Below the pieces are notes generated by a model. It saw only the letters and a list, made by a program, of their open reading frames with translations. It had not been told where the DNA came from and made no database searches. From an uncultured Bacilli bacterium (GTDB taxonomy: Bacteria; Bacillota_I; Bacilli_A; RF39; UBA660): DNA of 64,000 nt. The translations under genes and the position numbers were made by a program. Numbering within the stretch: the stretch's first letter is position 1; every line of letters begins with the position of its first letter. The DNA is taken from positions 62,001-126,000 of the forward strand of contig CAKOJN010000004.1 of assembly GCA_934090685.1 (NCBI GenBank). Reading direction: 5' to 3'. Positions 34,795 through 42,578 of the stretch are shown here, piece by piece.

Positions 34795-35938
34795 ACTTAT
34801 ATAAAACATTTATATCCACATCAGTATTTATTCCATTAACTTTACCTACATTAGATAGTTGCCATATTTGATAATCATTTGGATAATCAGTTTTATTAGA
34901 ATAATGTGCTAACCATATATTTTTATTTTGCGTATCCCAAATATTTTGTAAATAATAATAACTTCCATAAAGCATCGATTTATAACCATGTTTTTCTATT
35001 CTGCTCATAAATGCTTGCGCAATATTGTTTAAATCAGTTAAACTTAAATTATAAGAATTAAAATTCTGCCAATCCTCGAAATCAAATGCTATAGGTAAAT
35101 CTATATTTTGTTTATTTAATTTATTAACTATCCAGTCTGCTTGTTTGATTGCTTCCTTTTCACTTTTTGCATAAGAGTAAAAGTATAAACCGATTTTAAT
35201 GTTAGATTCTTTTGCTTTATTAAAATTATCATAAAATCTTTTGTCTAATATATTTTCATTTTCATTATTGTAACCATATCCAACTCTTATCATGACAAAC
35301 TCAACATTTTCATCTTTTACTTTATTAAAGTCAATATCATCTTGCCATGCGGACACATCTATACCTATCATAGTAGTATCATTTTTATATTTTTTAATTA
35401 CATCTTTAATATTTAAATTATTTTTTTGAGACGTTTTTTTATTAATATTTTTTTCTTTAATTGTAACAGAAAAATTTTTTTCAGTTTTATTGTTATTTGA
35501 GTCTATAGCGACATATTTTAACATATAAAGACCAGTATTATTAAAATCATAATTTCCTTCTATATAACAATTTGGTCTTTTATCGTAGTTATCTGCACAT
35601 AGTATTCTTTTATTAAGATTATCCTTATCACCAATTTCATAAGTATAATTATTATTGATTAATACTAGTGGAGGAGTAGTATCTACTACATTGTAGTTTA
35701 TATCATAAATATATTTGTCTTGACTATATTGCATTTTTCTTTTACCAAGTGTTAATGTATCTAAATAATTATCATTTCTAACTGGAATGATATCGCTTAT
35801 TTTTACTTTTTGATTATATTCAAAAACTAAGTTATCGTAATTATAAATAACTTTTTTATTTTTAATAGTAATAAATATAATTATTGTTAATATTATTACT
35901 AATATAGAAATTGTGATCATTAAATATTTCTTTTTCAT
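34793..35938 (-). CDS. Membrane-anchored GH25 lysozyme
   Basis: 381 residues. One N-terminal membrane anchor (6-28), then an extracellular region of about 150 residues with an immunoglobulin-like part (DTTPPLVLINNNYTYEIGD...YVAIDSNNN, bacterial Ig-like 'DTTPP' type), and a C-terminal GH25 muramidase domain: MIGIDVSAWQDDIDF, VEFVMIRVGYGY, IGLYFYSYAKSEKEA, DLPIAFDFEDW with the catalytic acidic residues, and DYQIWQLSNVGKVNG. Acts outside the cell on peptidoglycan, anchored to the membrane. Single gene with a terminator at its end. Confidence 0.9.
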   Translation of the reverse strand: MKKKYLMITISILVIILTIIIFITIKNKKVIYNYDNLVFEYNQKVKISDIIPVRNDNYLDTLTLGKRKMQYSQDKYIYDINYNVVDTTPPLVLINNNYTYEIGDKDNLNKRILCADNYDKRPNCYIEGNYDFNNTGLYMLKYVAIDSNNNKTEKNFSVTIKEKNINKKTSQKNNLNIKDVIKKYKNDTTMIGIDVSAWQDDIDFNKVKDENVEFVMIRVGYGYNNENENILDKRFYDNFNKAKESNIKIGLYFYSYAKSEKEAIKQADWIVNKLNKQNIDLPIAFDFEDWQNFNSYNLSLTDLNNIAQAFMSRIEKHGYKSMLYGSYYYLQNIWDTQNKNIWLAHYSNKTDYPNDYQIWQLSNVGKVNGINTDVDINVLYK

Positions 35939-35989
35939 ATTATATATATAACATATTATGATTATTTAATAAATAAATTTCATTATTTT

Positions 35990-36637
35990 TTACATATCCA
36001 TAAGAATTTCATGTATTAATTCTTCTTCATTTCCTAAATATATTTCTTCTATTCTATCTACCCTTGATTTTTCTGCATCTATAATGGAACTCATTCTTTT
36101 AACTGAATCTTCTACTTTATCATTTACAATAACATAATTATATTTTGAAACTTCATTTATTTCTTTATAGGCGGTTTTAAATCTTTCTACTACCTGTTCT
36201 TTAGTTTCAGTTTTTCTACCAACTAGTCTAGATTTTAATATTTCCATTGATGGCGGCATTATAAAAATAAATACAGCGTCACTTCTTTTCTCTTTTATTT
36301 TTCTTGCTCCTTCAATATCAATTTCTAAAATAACATCTATTCCCTCTTTTAACTTTTTATTAACAAAATTACAAGGAGTTCCATAGTATTTATTAGAATG
36401 AACTTTAGCATATTCTAAATACTTATTAGATTCAATATTTTTTTCAAATTCTTCTTTTGTTATAAAGTTATAATCGATACCATCAGTTTCTCCATCTCTT
36501 TTTGCTCTAGTTGTATCAGAAACTGACATTATGATGTTTTGTCTTTTACTAATTAACATGTTATCAACAGTGCTTTTTCCACATCCAGATGGTCCTGAAA
36601 CCACAATTAAAATACCTTGTTCATTTCTTCTTATCAT
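35990..36637 (-). CDS. gmk: Guanylate kinase
   Basis: 215 residues from ATG 36637 (AAAGAGGTAAAT ahead; the upstream start lacks a site). P-loop VVSGPSGCGKSTV, GMP-binding SVSDTTRAKRDGE and DGIDYNFI, YGTPCNFV, ILEIDIEGARKIKE, and the LID RLVGRKTE. Full-length. Converts GMP to GDP in the cytosol; essential nucleotide metabolism. Monocistronic here, without the rpoZ partner usual in Bacilli. Confidence 0.95.
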   Translation of the reverse strand: MIRRNEQGILIVVSGPSGCGKSTVDNMLISKRQNIIMSVSDTTRAKRDGETDGIDYNFITKEEFEKNIESNKYLEYAKVHSNKYYGTPCNFVNKKLKEGIDVILEIDIEGARKIKEKRSDAVFIFIMPPSMEILKSRLVGRKTETKEQVVERFKTAYKEINEVSKYNYVIVNDKVEDSVKRMSSIIDAEKSRVDRIEEIYLGNEEELIHEILMDM

Positions 36638-36733
36638 ATTTACCTCTTTTAGATATAGTATCATTTAACAATAAATATATCAATTGTTTGTATAAAAAAA
36701 TTTTTTATGTAAATAATAATAATGGTGAATAAA

Positions 36734-37171
36734 ATGAATCAAAATTTAGAATTATTAACTCATATTTATAAAAACTCTGAAATGGGAGTATTTTCAACTA
36801 CTACATTAATTAATAAGATAAAAACAAAAGAAAATAAAATAAAACCTATTTTAGAGAATGAAATTAAATTATATGAAGATTTTGTTAAAAGAAGTAAAAA
36901 AATATTAAAATCTTATGATTCCGTTCCAAAAGATTCCAATAAAATGGCTAAAATAAGTAGTAGTATTGGGATAACTATGGAGACATTAAAAGATAATAGT
37001 GATAGCGCATTATCACAAATGTTGATTGAAGGATTAACTATGGGAGTAGTATCTATTACAACTAAAATATCTCAGTACATTAAAGCTGCGGATAGAAAAG
37101 TTATTAAACTTGCTAAAGATTTTAAAAATTTTCAAGAAGAAGAAATCGAGAAATTAAAAACATATATGTAA
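36734..37171 (+). CDS. Uncharacterised helical protein
   Basis: 145 residues from ATG 36734, five bases after GGTGA; an ATG at 36722 lacks a site. No signal or membrane segment. Sequence is almost wholly helical with four main helices, recalling ferritin-like bundles, but no metal-binding ExxH motif is seen. I do not recognise the family. Confidence 0.65.
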   Translation: MNQNLELLTHIYKNSEMGVFSTTTLINKIKTKENKIKPILENEIKLYEDFVKRSKKILKSYDSVPKDSNKMAKISSSIGITMETLKDNSDSALSQMLIEGLTMGVVSITTKISQYIKAADRKVIKLAKDFKNFQEEEIEKLKTYM

Positions 37172-37247
37172 TTTGTATATGTTTTTTTCTTATGGAAAAT
37201 TTAATTTTTTAAGTAAAAAAATACTTAGAAAAATAAATAATACTTTG

Positions 37248-37276
37248 TTGACAAATATATTGTCGCTGTGTATTAT
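37248..37276 (+). promoter_or_regulatory. Strong consensus-like promoter
   Basis: TTGACA, 17-base spacer, TATTAT; start near 37283. Among the best promoters in the window. Directs transcription into the small ORF and structured RNA. Confidence 0.85.
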
Positions 37277-37314
37277 GTTTGTACCGTAAAAGGAAAATAC
37301 GAAAGGAGGAAAAA

Positions 37315-37362
37315 ATGAATTTTGAAACATATAATTATAAAATATATTTAGTTGATATTTAA
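37315..37362 (+). CDS. 15-residue leader-type peptide
   Basis: MNFETYNYKIYLVDI after a perfect AAAGGAGG site, 30 bases downstream of the predicted transcript start. Rich in Tyr/Ile. It precedes a structured RNA; it may be a regulatory leader ORF or a small peptide in its own right. Not recognised. Confidence 0.5.
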   Translation: MNFETYNYKIYLVDI

Positions 37363-37427
37363 AGATAATTTATTAATGAGATATTAATTTATATTAAATA
37401 TAGTAATGCAAGTATGAACATGTTATT

Positions 37428-37550
37428 ATGAAAAATAAAATGAGTACGGTAGCGACTATCGGAATTTAAGTCTGCAAGAGAAGACTCATAAGAGTGTCCG
37501 TGAAGCAGAAAAATGTGACCGTGAGGTTACAACTCACAAATTTGTTTCAT
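37428..37550 (+). ncRNA. Structured RNA, unassigned
   Basis: Outer pairing ATGAAA/TTTCAT (37428-37433 with 37545-37550) and TGAGT/ACTCA (37441-37445 with 37532-37536) encloses three hairpins: CGGTAG/CTATCG (37447-37461), TCTGC/GCAGA (37471-37475 with 37505-37509) containing ACTC/GAGT, and TGTGACC-GTGA-GGTTACA (37514-37531) with a GNRA loop. It is clearly richer in GC than its surroundings. No aptamer or known family is recognised. It could be a trans-acting RNA or a leader of the lipoprotein gene at 37631. The remaining sequence of 37172-37630 shows no other gene. Confidence 0.6.
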
Positions 37551-37630
37551 CTTTTATGATAAAAATATTTAAATTATTAAATTTTGTGATATACTTAGAG
37601 TAATAAATACAATAGAGGTGAATTTACAAT

Positions 37631-38635
37631 ATGAAAAAATCTAAGTATGTGATATTGATATGTTCTTTTATGCTTTTAAGTGGGTGTGTAAAATCAAATA
37701 CTACTATGGTGATTAATAAAGATAAAAGTATGTCTTTATCAAGCAAAATTTTAATAAGTGATAAAATCAACGATGATAAAAATAAACTAATCATTAAAGA
37801 TGAAAAAGATAAACTACAAAAAAAGGGTATAACTATTGAAAATGTAGAGAGTTCTGATGGATATAGTGGTTTTAGTGTTACTAAGAAATACGATGATATT
37901 GATAAAATTTCATCTGAAGAGTATAAAGAAATAAATATAAGTAATTTTTTAAGTGACGATTTTGATGACTCAGTACTTTTTCAAGTAAAAAAAGGAATGT
38001 TCAAAAACGTATATACTGCTAATTATAAGTTTGAAGTTGATGAAGATAGTTTTAATAATATAGATGATAACACTAATGGTGATGAAACTGTAATTGAAGA
38101 TCCAAACATAATAGTTGATGATACAAATACTGCAACTAATAGTAGCACTGATTTGATAAAATTAACTTCTGAAATGGAATTTAAATATATAGTGAAATTA
38201 CCTTATAAGGCACTAGAAAGTAATTCAACTATTAAAAGTGATAATGACAAAACTTTAGAATGGAATTTGAATTCTAATAGTACAATAATGATAAATTATT
38301 CTTTTGAATTATATAATATGAATAATATTTATATGGCAGTGGGTATTTGTATTGGCGTTATAATACTATTTATAATATTAATCATTATAAAAAATAAAAT
38401 TGTCCAGAAAAAGAGAGACAAAATTAGTAGTAGACCTATATTAAAAGAATATGATCCTAGTATAGAAGATGAATTGTTTAACAATAATACAAAAATAAAA
38501 AGTACCAATAATGCTTTAATAGAAAATAGTAATGTAAACGGCAGTGTAAATAATAAAGAGGAAATTAAAATCAACAATGACATGGAAATGCTTGAAAAAA
38601 CTCAAATTATTAATATCCCAGATGATGTTAAGTAG
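37631..38635 (+). CDS. Membrane-anchored lipoprotein
   Basis: 334 residues, ATG after GAGGTGAATTTACAAT. Lipobox MLLSGC puts the lipidated Cys at residue 19. An extracellular domain (about 20-225) of the DUF3153/LppM-like type begins with VKSNTTMVINKDKSMSLS. A membrane segment follows (about 234-256: VGICIGVIILFIILIII), and a charged cytoplasmic tail. An outer lipid anchor plus a C-terminal span is typical of these proteins. Function unknown; possibly envelope maintenance. Terminator overlaps the stop codon. Confidence 0.7.
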   Translation: MKKSKYVILICSFMLLSGCVKSNTTMVINKDKSMSLSSKILISDKINDDKNKLIIKDEKDKLQKKGITIENVESSDGYSGFSVTKKYDDIDKISSEEYKEINISNFLSDDFDDSVLFQVKKGMFKNVYTANYKFEVDEDSFNNIDDNTNGDETVIEDPNIIVDDTNTATNSSTDLIKLTSEMEFKYIVKLPYKALESNSTIKSDNDKTLEWNLNSNSTIMINYSFELYNMNNIYMAVGICIGVIILFIILIIIKNKIVQKKRDKISSRPILKEYDPSIEDELFNNNTKIKSTNNALIENSNVNGSVNNKEEIKINNDMEMLEKTQIINIPDDVK

Positions 38636-38657
38636 TAGAAATACTACTTTTATTTTG
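38630..38657 (+). terminator. Terminator overlapping the lipoprotein stop codon
   Basis: AAGTAGTA-GAAA-TACTACTT, 8-bp stem, then TTATTTT. The stop TAG is in the left arm. Confidence 0.85.
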
Positions 38658-38685
38658 TTATAATTAATATAATGAGGTGAAGGTA

Positions 38686-39915
38686 ATGGATAAAGAATTA
38701 GAAAGAGCTCTTAAATTAGAGACTAAAAGACAACAAAATAATATTGAATTAATTGCTAGTGAAAATTATGTTTCAAAAGCAGTTTTGAAGTTACAGGGAA
38801 GTATTCTTACAAACAAATATGCTGAGGGATATCCTGGCAAGAGATATTACGGTGGTTGTGAATATGTTGATATCTTCGAAAGCAAAGCAATAGAGTATGC
38901 TTGCAAATTATTTGGTGCTAAATATGCAAATGTACAACCACATAGTGGAAGTTCTGCTAATATGGCAGTATATAGAGCACTTATAAACCCAGGTGATAAG
39001 GTACTTGGTATGTCACTTGCTCAAGGTGGACATTTAACTCATGGTAGTAAGGTAAACTTCAGTGGTAAAGATTATGATGTTATAGGTTACGAGATTGATC
39101 CTACTACTGAAAAATTAGACTATGATAAAATTGAAGAACTTGCTCTTAACGAAAAACCAAAAATGATTATAGCTGGATCATCTGCATACAGCGGAAAAAT
39201 AGATTTTAAAAAATTTAGAGAAATTGCTGATAAAGTCGGAGCATATTTGATGGTAGATATGGCACACATAGCAGGACTTGTTGCGGCTGGTCTTCACGAA
39301 AATCCAGTGCCATATGCAGATGTTGTAACTACAACTACTCATAAAACTTTAAGAGGTCCAAGAGGTGGATTGATTTTAACAAATAATGAAGAAATAATTA
39401 AAAAAATTAACAAGTCAATATTCCCAGGAATGCAAGGTGGACCTTTAATGCATGTTATAGGTGCTAAAGCCCAATGCTTTTATGAAGCATTACAACCTGA
39501 ATTTAAAGAATATGCTAAAAATATTATTAAAAATGCTAATGCGATGGCAGAAGAATTTAAGAAAAATGGTGTCAAAGTTATTTCTGGCGGAACAGACAAT
39601 CATTTAATGTTAATTGATGTTAAAACTAGTTTTAATCTTTCAGGAAAAGAAGCAGAATATATTTTAGATAGTATTTGTATCACAGTGAATAAAAACACAA
39701 TTCCGTTTGATACTGAAACACCAAATGTAACAAGTGGGCTTAGAATCGGAACACCTGCAATGACAACAAGAGGCCTTAAAGAAGATGATTTTATTCAAAT
39801 AACAGATATAATAGTTAATGCTTTAAGAAATCCAAATGATAAAAAATTATTAAGCCAACTAAAAAAAGAAGTACTTGAAATAACAAAAAAATATCCTTTA
39901 AAAAATATTAAATAA
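38686..39915 (+). CDS. glyA: Serine hydroxymethyltransferase
   Basis: 409 residues from ATG 38686 (GAGGTGAAGGTA ahead; the GTG at 38677 lies inside the site). Typical SHMT: NIELIASENYVSKAVL, GYPGKRYYGGCEYVD, NVQPHSGSSANMAVY, MVDMAHIAGLVAAG, and PLP-lysine in VTTTTHKTLRGPRGG. Makes glycine and 5,10-methylene-THF from serine. A -10 TATAAT lies at 38659-38664. Single gene, terminator at 39922. Confidence 0.97.
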   Translation: MDKELERALKLETKRQQNNIELIASENYVSKAVLKLQGSILTNKYAEGYPGKRYYGGCEYVDIFESKAIEYACKLFGAKYANVQPHSGSSANMAVYRALINPGDKVLGMSLAQGGHLTHGSKVNFSGKDYDVIGYEIDPTTEKLDYDKIEELALNEKPKMIIAGSSAYSGKIDFKKFREIADKVGAYLMVDMAHIAGLVAAGLHENPVPYADVVTTTTHKTLRGPRGGLILTNNEEIIKKINKSIFPGMQGGPLMHVIGAKAQCFYEALQPEFKEYAKNIIKNANAMAEEFKKNGVKVISGGTDNHLMLIDVKTSFNLSGKEAEYILDSICITVNKNTIPFDTETPNVTSGLRIGTPAMTTRGLKEDDFIQITDIIVNALRNPNDKKLLSQLKKEVLEITKKYPLKNIK

Positions 39916-39921
39916 TAAAAT

Positions 39922-39948
39922 AAAAATGATGTTTTATACATCATTTTT
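39922..39948 (+). terminator. Terminator of glyA
   Basis: AAAAATGATG/CATCATTTTT, 10-bp stem with a 7-base loop, then TTTAAA. Confidence 0.85.
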
Positions 39949-39992
39949 TAAATCTTGTAAAAGTTTATCGGTTATAAATAATCTAGAACCAG

Positions 39993-40019
39993 AAGAAATG
40001 ACTCATAATCATTTCTTTT
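39993..40019. terminator. Hairpin overlapping the pyrophosphatase stop codon
   Basis: AAGAAATGA/TCATTTCTT 9-bp stem with a 7-base loop. The TGA stop of the minus-strand gene lies in one arm. T-tracts are short on both sides. Confidence 0.5.
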
Positions 40020-41634
40020 CTAATGTATTCATTATGTATGGTACCATTTGCATTTTTCTTGAAACAACATTTTTAAGAGGTACTCCTTCATATATTTCTT
40101 CAAGACTATAACTTTCTTTAATTATCTCTTCAGCAGAACTATTATAAATTACATATGATAAATTTTGAAAAATATCAGTTATAAATAGTGTAACTACTTT
40201 AAGTTTTTCAACATTCGCTACTTCGTCTAAATAAGCAACTAATCCTTTCATTTTTTTATTAATATAATCAAAATCACTAGTAAGTACTTGTCCTATTGCA
40301 AAACTATAATCGCCTGCTTTAAATGATTTATAATCTTTATGAAGTAAATTTTCAAAAGATAATCCTTTAACACTCATACCATGTTTTAACATATCCATGC
40401 CATAATCTTTGTATTTGATTTTTGCTATTTTAGAAAGATTAATTAAAGCATCAGTATCTCTAATGGTTGTTGTTGGTGATGTTAATAAAAGAGTATCAGA
40501 TATAATGGCAGAAGCCATTAATCCAGCAATATGTGGTGGAATTTCAATATCATTTTCTTTGTATAAATCATAAATAATTGTATTAACGCAACCAGTTCTA
40601 GAATTTCTAAAATTAATTGGATTTTTAGTATTTATATCCCCAATATTATGGTGATCTACTACTTCTAATATTTCTGCTTCATCTAATCCATCAACACTTT
40701 GTGATGAATTGTTATGGTCAACTAATATTACTTGTTTTTTTACCGCATCTGCACTATCAGTTAAAGTAAGTAATCCGGTACATTCATTTTTACTATTAAT
40801 TATTGGATAATTTGAATGTTTTAGTTTTTTACTTTCGACTAAGAAATCAGATAAATAATCAACTTCATTAAATGTAACAGATGTAAACTTAATCATATCT
40901 TTAATATAATTAGATAATGATATTAATTTAGCGACCTCATATGCTGTATAAGGTGTAGAAATAATATTTATTTTATTCTTTCTTGCTTTACTTAATATCT
41001 CATTAGAAAGTTCAAGATTTCCTACTACTATTATTAGTTTAACTTTATTTTCAATTGCATATTCAAGTATTACTCTTCTATCACCTACTATTAATATAGA
41101 GTCATTATCAAGTTCTACTTTATTTAAGAATGTTTCTTTTCCGAATGTTGCTGCTAAAACCTTACCAGATATTTCTTTATCATATTTTAGTACTTTATTA
41201 CCTCTTAATACATTTATTAAATTCCCATAAGATGTATTTATTTTATGATAATCTCCGTTTACTATTTCTCTAGCAAGTTGTTTTAATGAAACATATCCAT
41301 AATATTCATTTTTGTTTTCTACTATTGACAGTCCTGTTAAATTATACTTACTCATATAATCCATGGCGTCCTTTATAGATGAGTTTTTATCGATAAAACA
41401 ATCCTTATGATAAGAAACATCTTTTATTTGAAGTTTAACATCATTTAAAAACATCGGCACTTTAACTTTAAAATAATCTAATGCATATTTAGTTTCAGAA
41501 TTAACATTACCAAGTACACAAGGGATTGTATTAAACCCTAATTGATTCTTCAAATATGATAGTGCAATTGCACCACACACTGAATCAGTATCAGGATTTT
41601 TATGTCCAAATATATATATAGGCTTATTATTCAT
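40009..41634 (-). CDS. ppaC: CBS-domain manganese-dependent inorganic pyrophosphatase
   Basis: 541 residues from ATG 41634, preceded by GGAGGGGATAAA. Family II DHH pyrophosphatase: IFGHKNPDTDSVCGAIA at the start, then a regulatory insert (about 65-300) with two CBS domains and a DRTGG-type domain between them, then LVDHNN, EVVDHHNIGD and the DHHA2 part (KAGDYSFAIGQVLTSDF). The insert binds adenine nucleotides in characterised homologues and makes the enzyme respond to energy charge. Drives biosynthesis by removing pyrophosphate. Ends with TGA, which shows TGA is a stop in this genome. Confidence 0.93.
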   Translation of the reverse strand: MNNKPIYIFGHKNPDTDSVCGAIALSYLKNQLGFNTIPCVLGNVNSETKYALDYFKVKVPMFLNDVKLQIKDVSYHKDCFIDKNSSIKDAMDYMSKYNLTGLSIVENKNEYYGYVSLKQLAREIVNGDYHKINTSYGNLINVLRGNKVLKYDKEISGKVLAATFGKETFLNKVELDNDSILIVGDRRVILEYAIENKVKLIIVVGNLELSNEILSKARKNKINIISTPYTAYEVAKLISLSNYIKDMIKFTSVTFNEVDYLSDFLVESKKLKHSNYPIINSKNECTGLLTLTDSADAVKKQVILVDHNNSSQSVDGLDEAEILEVVDHHNIGDINTKNPINFRNSRTGCVNTIIYDLYKENDIEIPPHIAGLMASAIISDTLLLTSPTTTIRDTDALINLSKIAKIKYKDYGMDMLKHGMSVKGLSFENLLHKDYKSFKAGDYSFAIGQVLTSDFDYINKKMKGLVAYLDEVANVEKLKVVTLFITDIFQNLSYVIYNSSAEEIIKESYSLEEIYEGVPLKNVVSRKMQMVPYIMNTLEKK

Positions 41635-41695
41635 TTTATCCCCTCCATCAAATATTTGTAATAATACCACTTTTCGTAGGAAAAATAAAGGTTTT

Positions 41696-42577
41696 TTAAT
41701 TAATTTCTATCAATTCATATTCAGTTGAACCTACACCTAATGCTTCAGAGGCTTCAATTGTATGTAATCCATTTCTTGATTCCACTCTTTCTATAAAATG
41801 TTTCTTTCCTTCATCAGAACTATTATATATTAAATCAATACACGCTTTATCTATTGCTACAGGATCGGTTGAAGCAAGAATTCCTATATCTTTCATACAT
41901 GGGTCTTCAGCTTTAGCACAACAATCGCAATCAACTGATAAGTTTGCCATAACATTTATATATACAATATTTCCTCTAAAATATTTAACAACACTACTAG
42001 CTGCATCAGCCATGGATTCTAAAAACTTTTCCTGCGGAGCAATATTATCCCACAGTTTTTCTTGTTCAAATATTTTACCAGCAGAATGAATATAACACTT
42101 CCCTTTACTAGAAGCCATTCCAATAGATAATTGTTTTAAAGCACCACCATATCCACCCATAGGATGTCCTTTAAAATGTGATAAAACTAACATAGAATCA
42201 TAATTTATAATATTTTTCCCTAAATAGTTTTTCTTGATTATCTTTCCATTAGGTATATCAAGCTCAAGATCTGGTCCTTCAGCATCAAGTAAATCAACAT
42301 CATAATATTTACTCCATCCATGATCACTTAATAATTTTTTATGCTTTTCAGTAGTATTTCTCGAACCTGAATATGCAGTATTACATTCAACAACAGTTCC
42401 TCCTAAATAAGTAATTATATCTTTATAAAATATAGGTTTTAAGTAATTTTGATTTCCCTCTTCACCAGAATGCACTTTAATAGCAATTTTTCCTTTTAAC
42501 TCTTTACCTACAATATTATATAAATCTAGTACAGTTTTCGAACTAATTTTTTTGCTAAAATAAACTTTTGATTTCAT
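41696..42577 (-). CDS. DUF362 protein
   Basis: 293 residues from ATG 42577 (GGGAGAGATAAT ahead). It starts MKSKVYFSKK and has the DUF362 pattern: KIAIKVHSGEEGNQNYL, VVECNTAYSGSR, LVLSHFKGHPMGGYGGALKQLSIG, a CDCCAKAEDPCMKDIG Cys cluster, and STDPVAIDKACIDLI. Characterised relatives are few; some bind iron-sulfur clusters. It starts two bases after the upstream deaminase-fold gene ends, so the two are probably one operon. Confidence 0.8.
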   Translation of the reverse strand: MKSKVYFSKKISSKTVLDLYNIVGKELKGKIAIKVHSGEEGNQNYLKPIFYKDIITYLGGTVVECNTAYSGSRNTTEKHKKLLSDHGWSKYYDVDLLDAEGPDLELDIPNGKIIKKNYLGKNIINYDSMLVLSHFKGHPMGGYGGALKQLSIGMASSKGKCYIHSAGKIFEQEKLWDNIAPQEKFLESMADAASSVVKYFRGNIVYINVMANLSVDCDCCAKAEDPCMKDIGILASTDPVAIDKACIDLIYNSSDEGKKHFIERVESRNGLHTIEASEALGVGSTEYELIEIN

Positions 42578-42578
42578 A

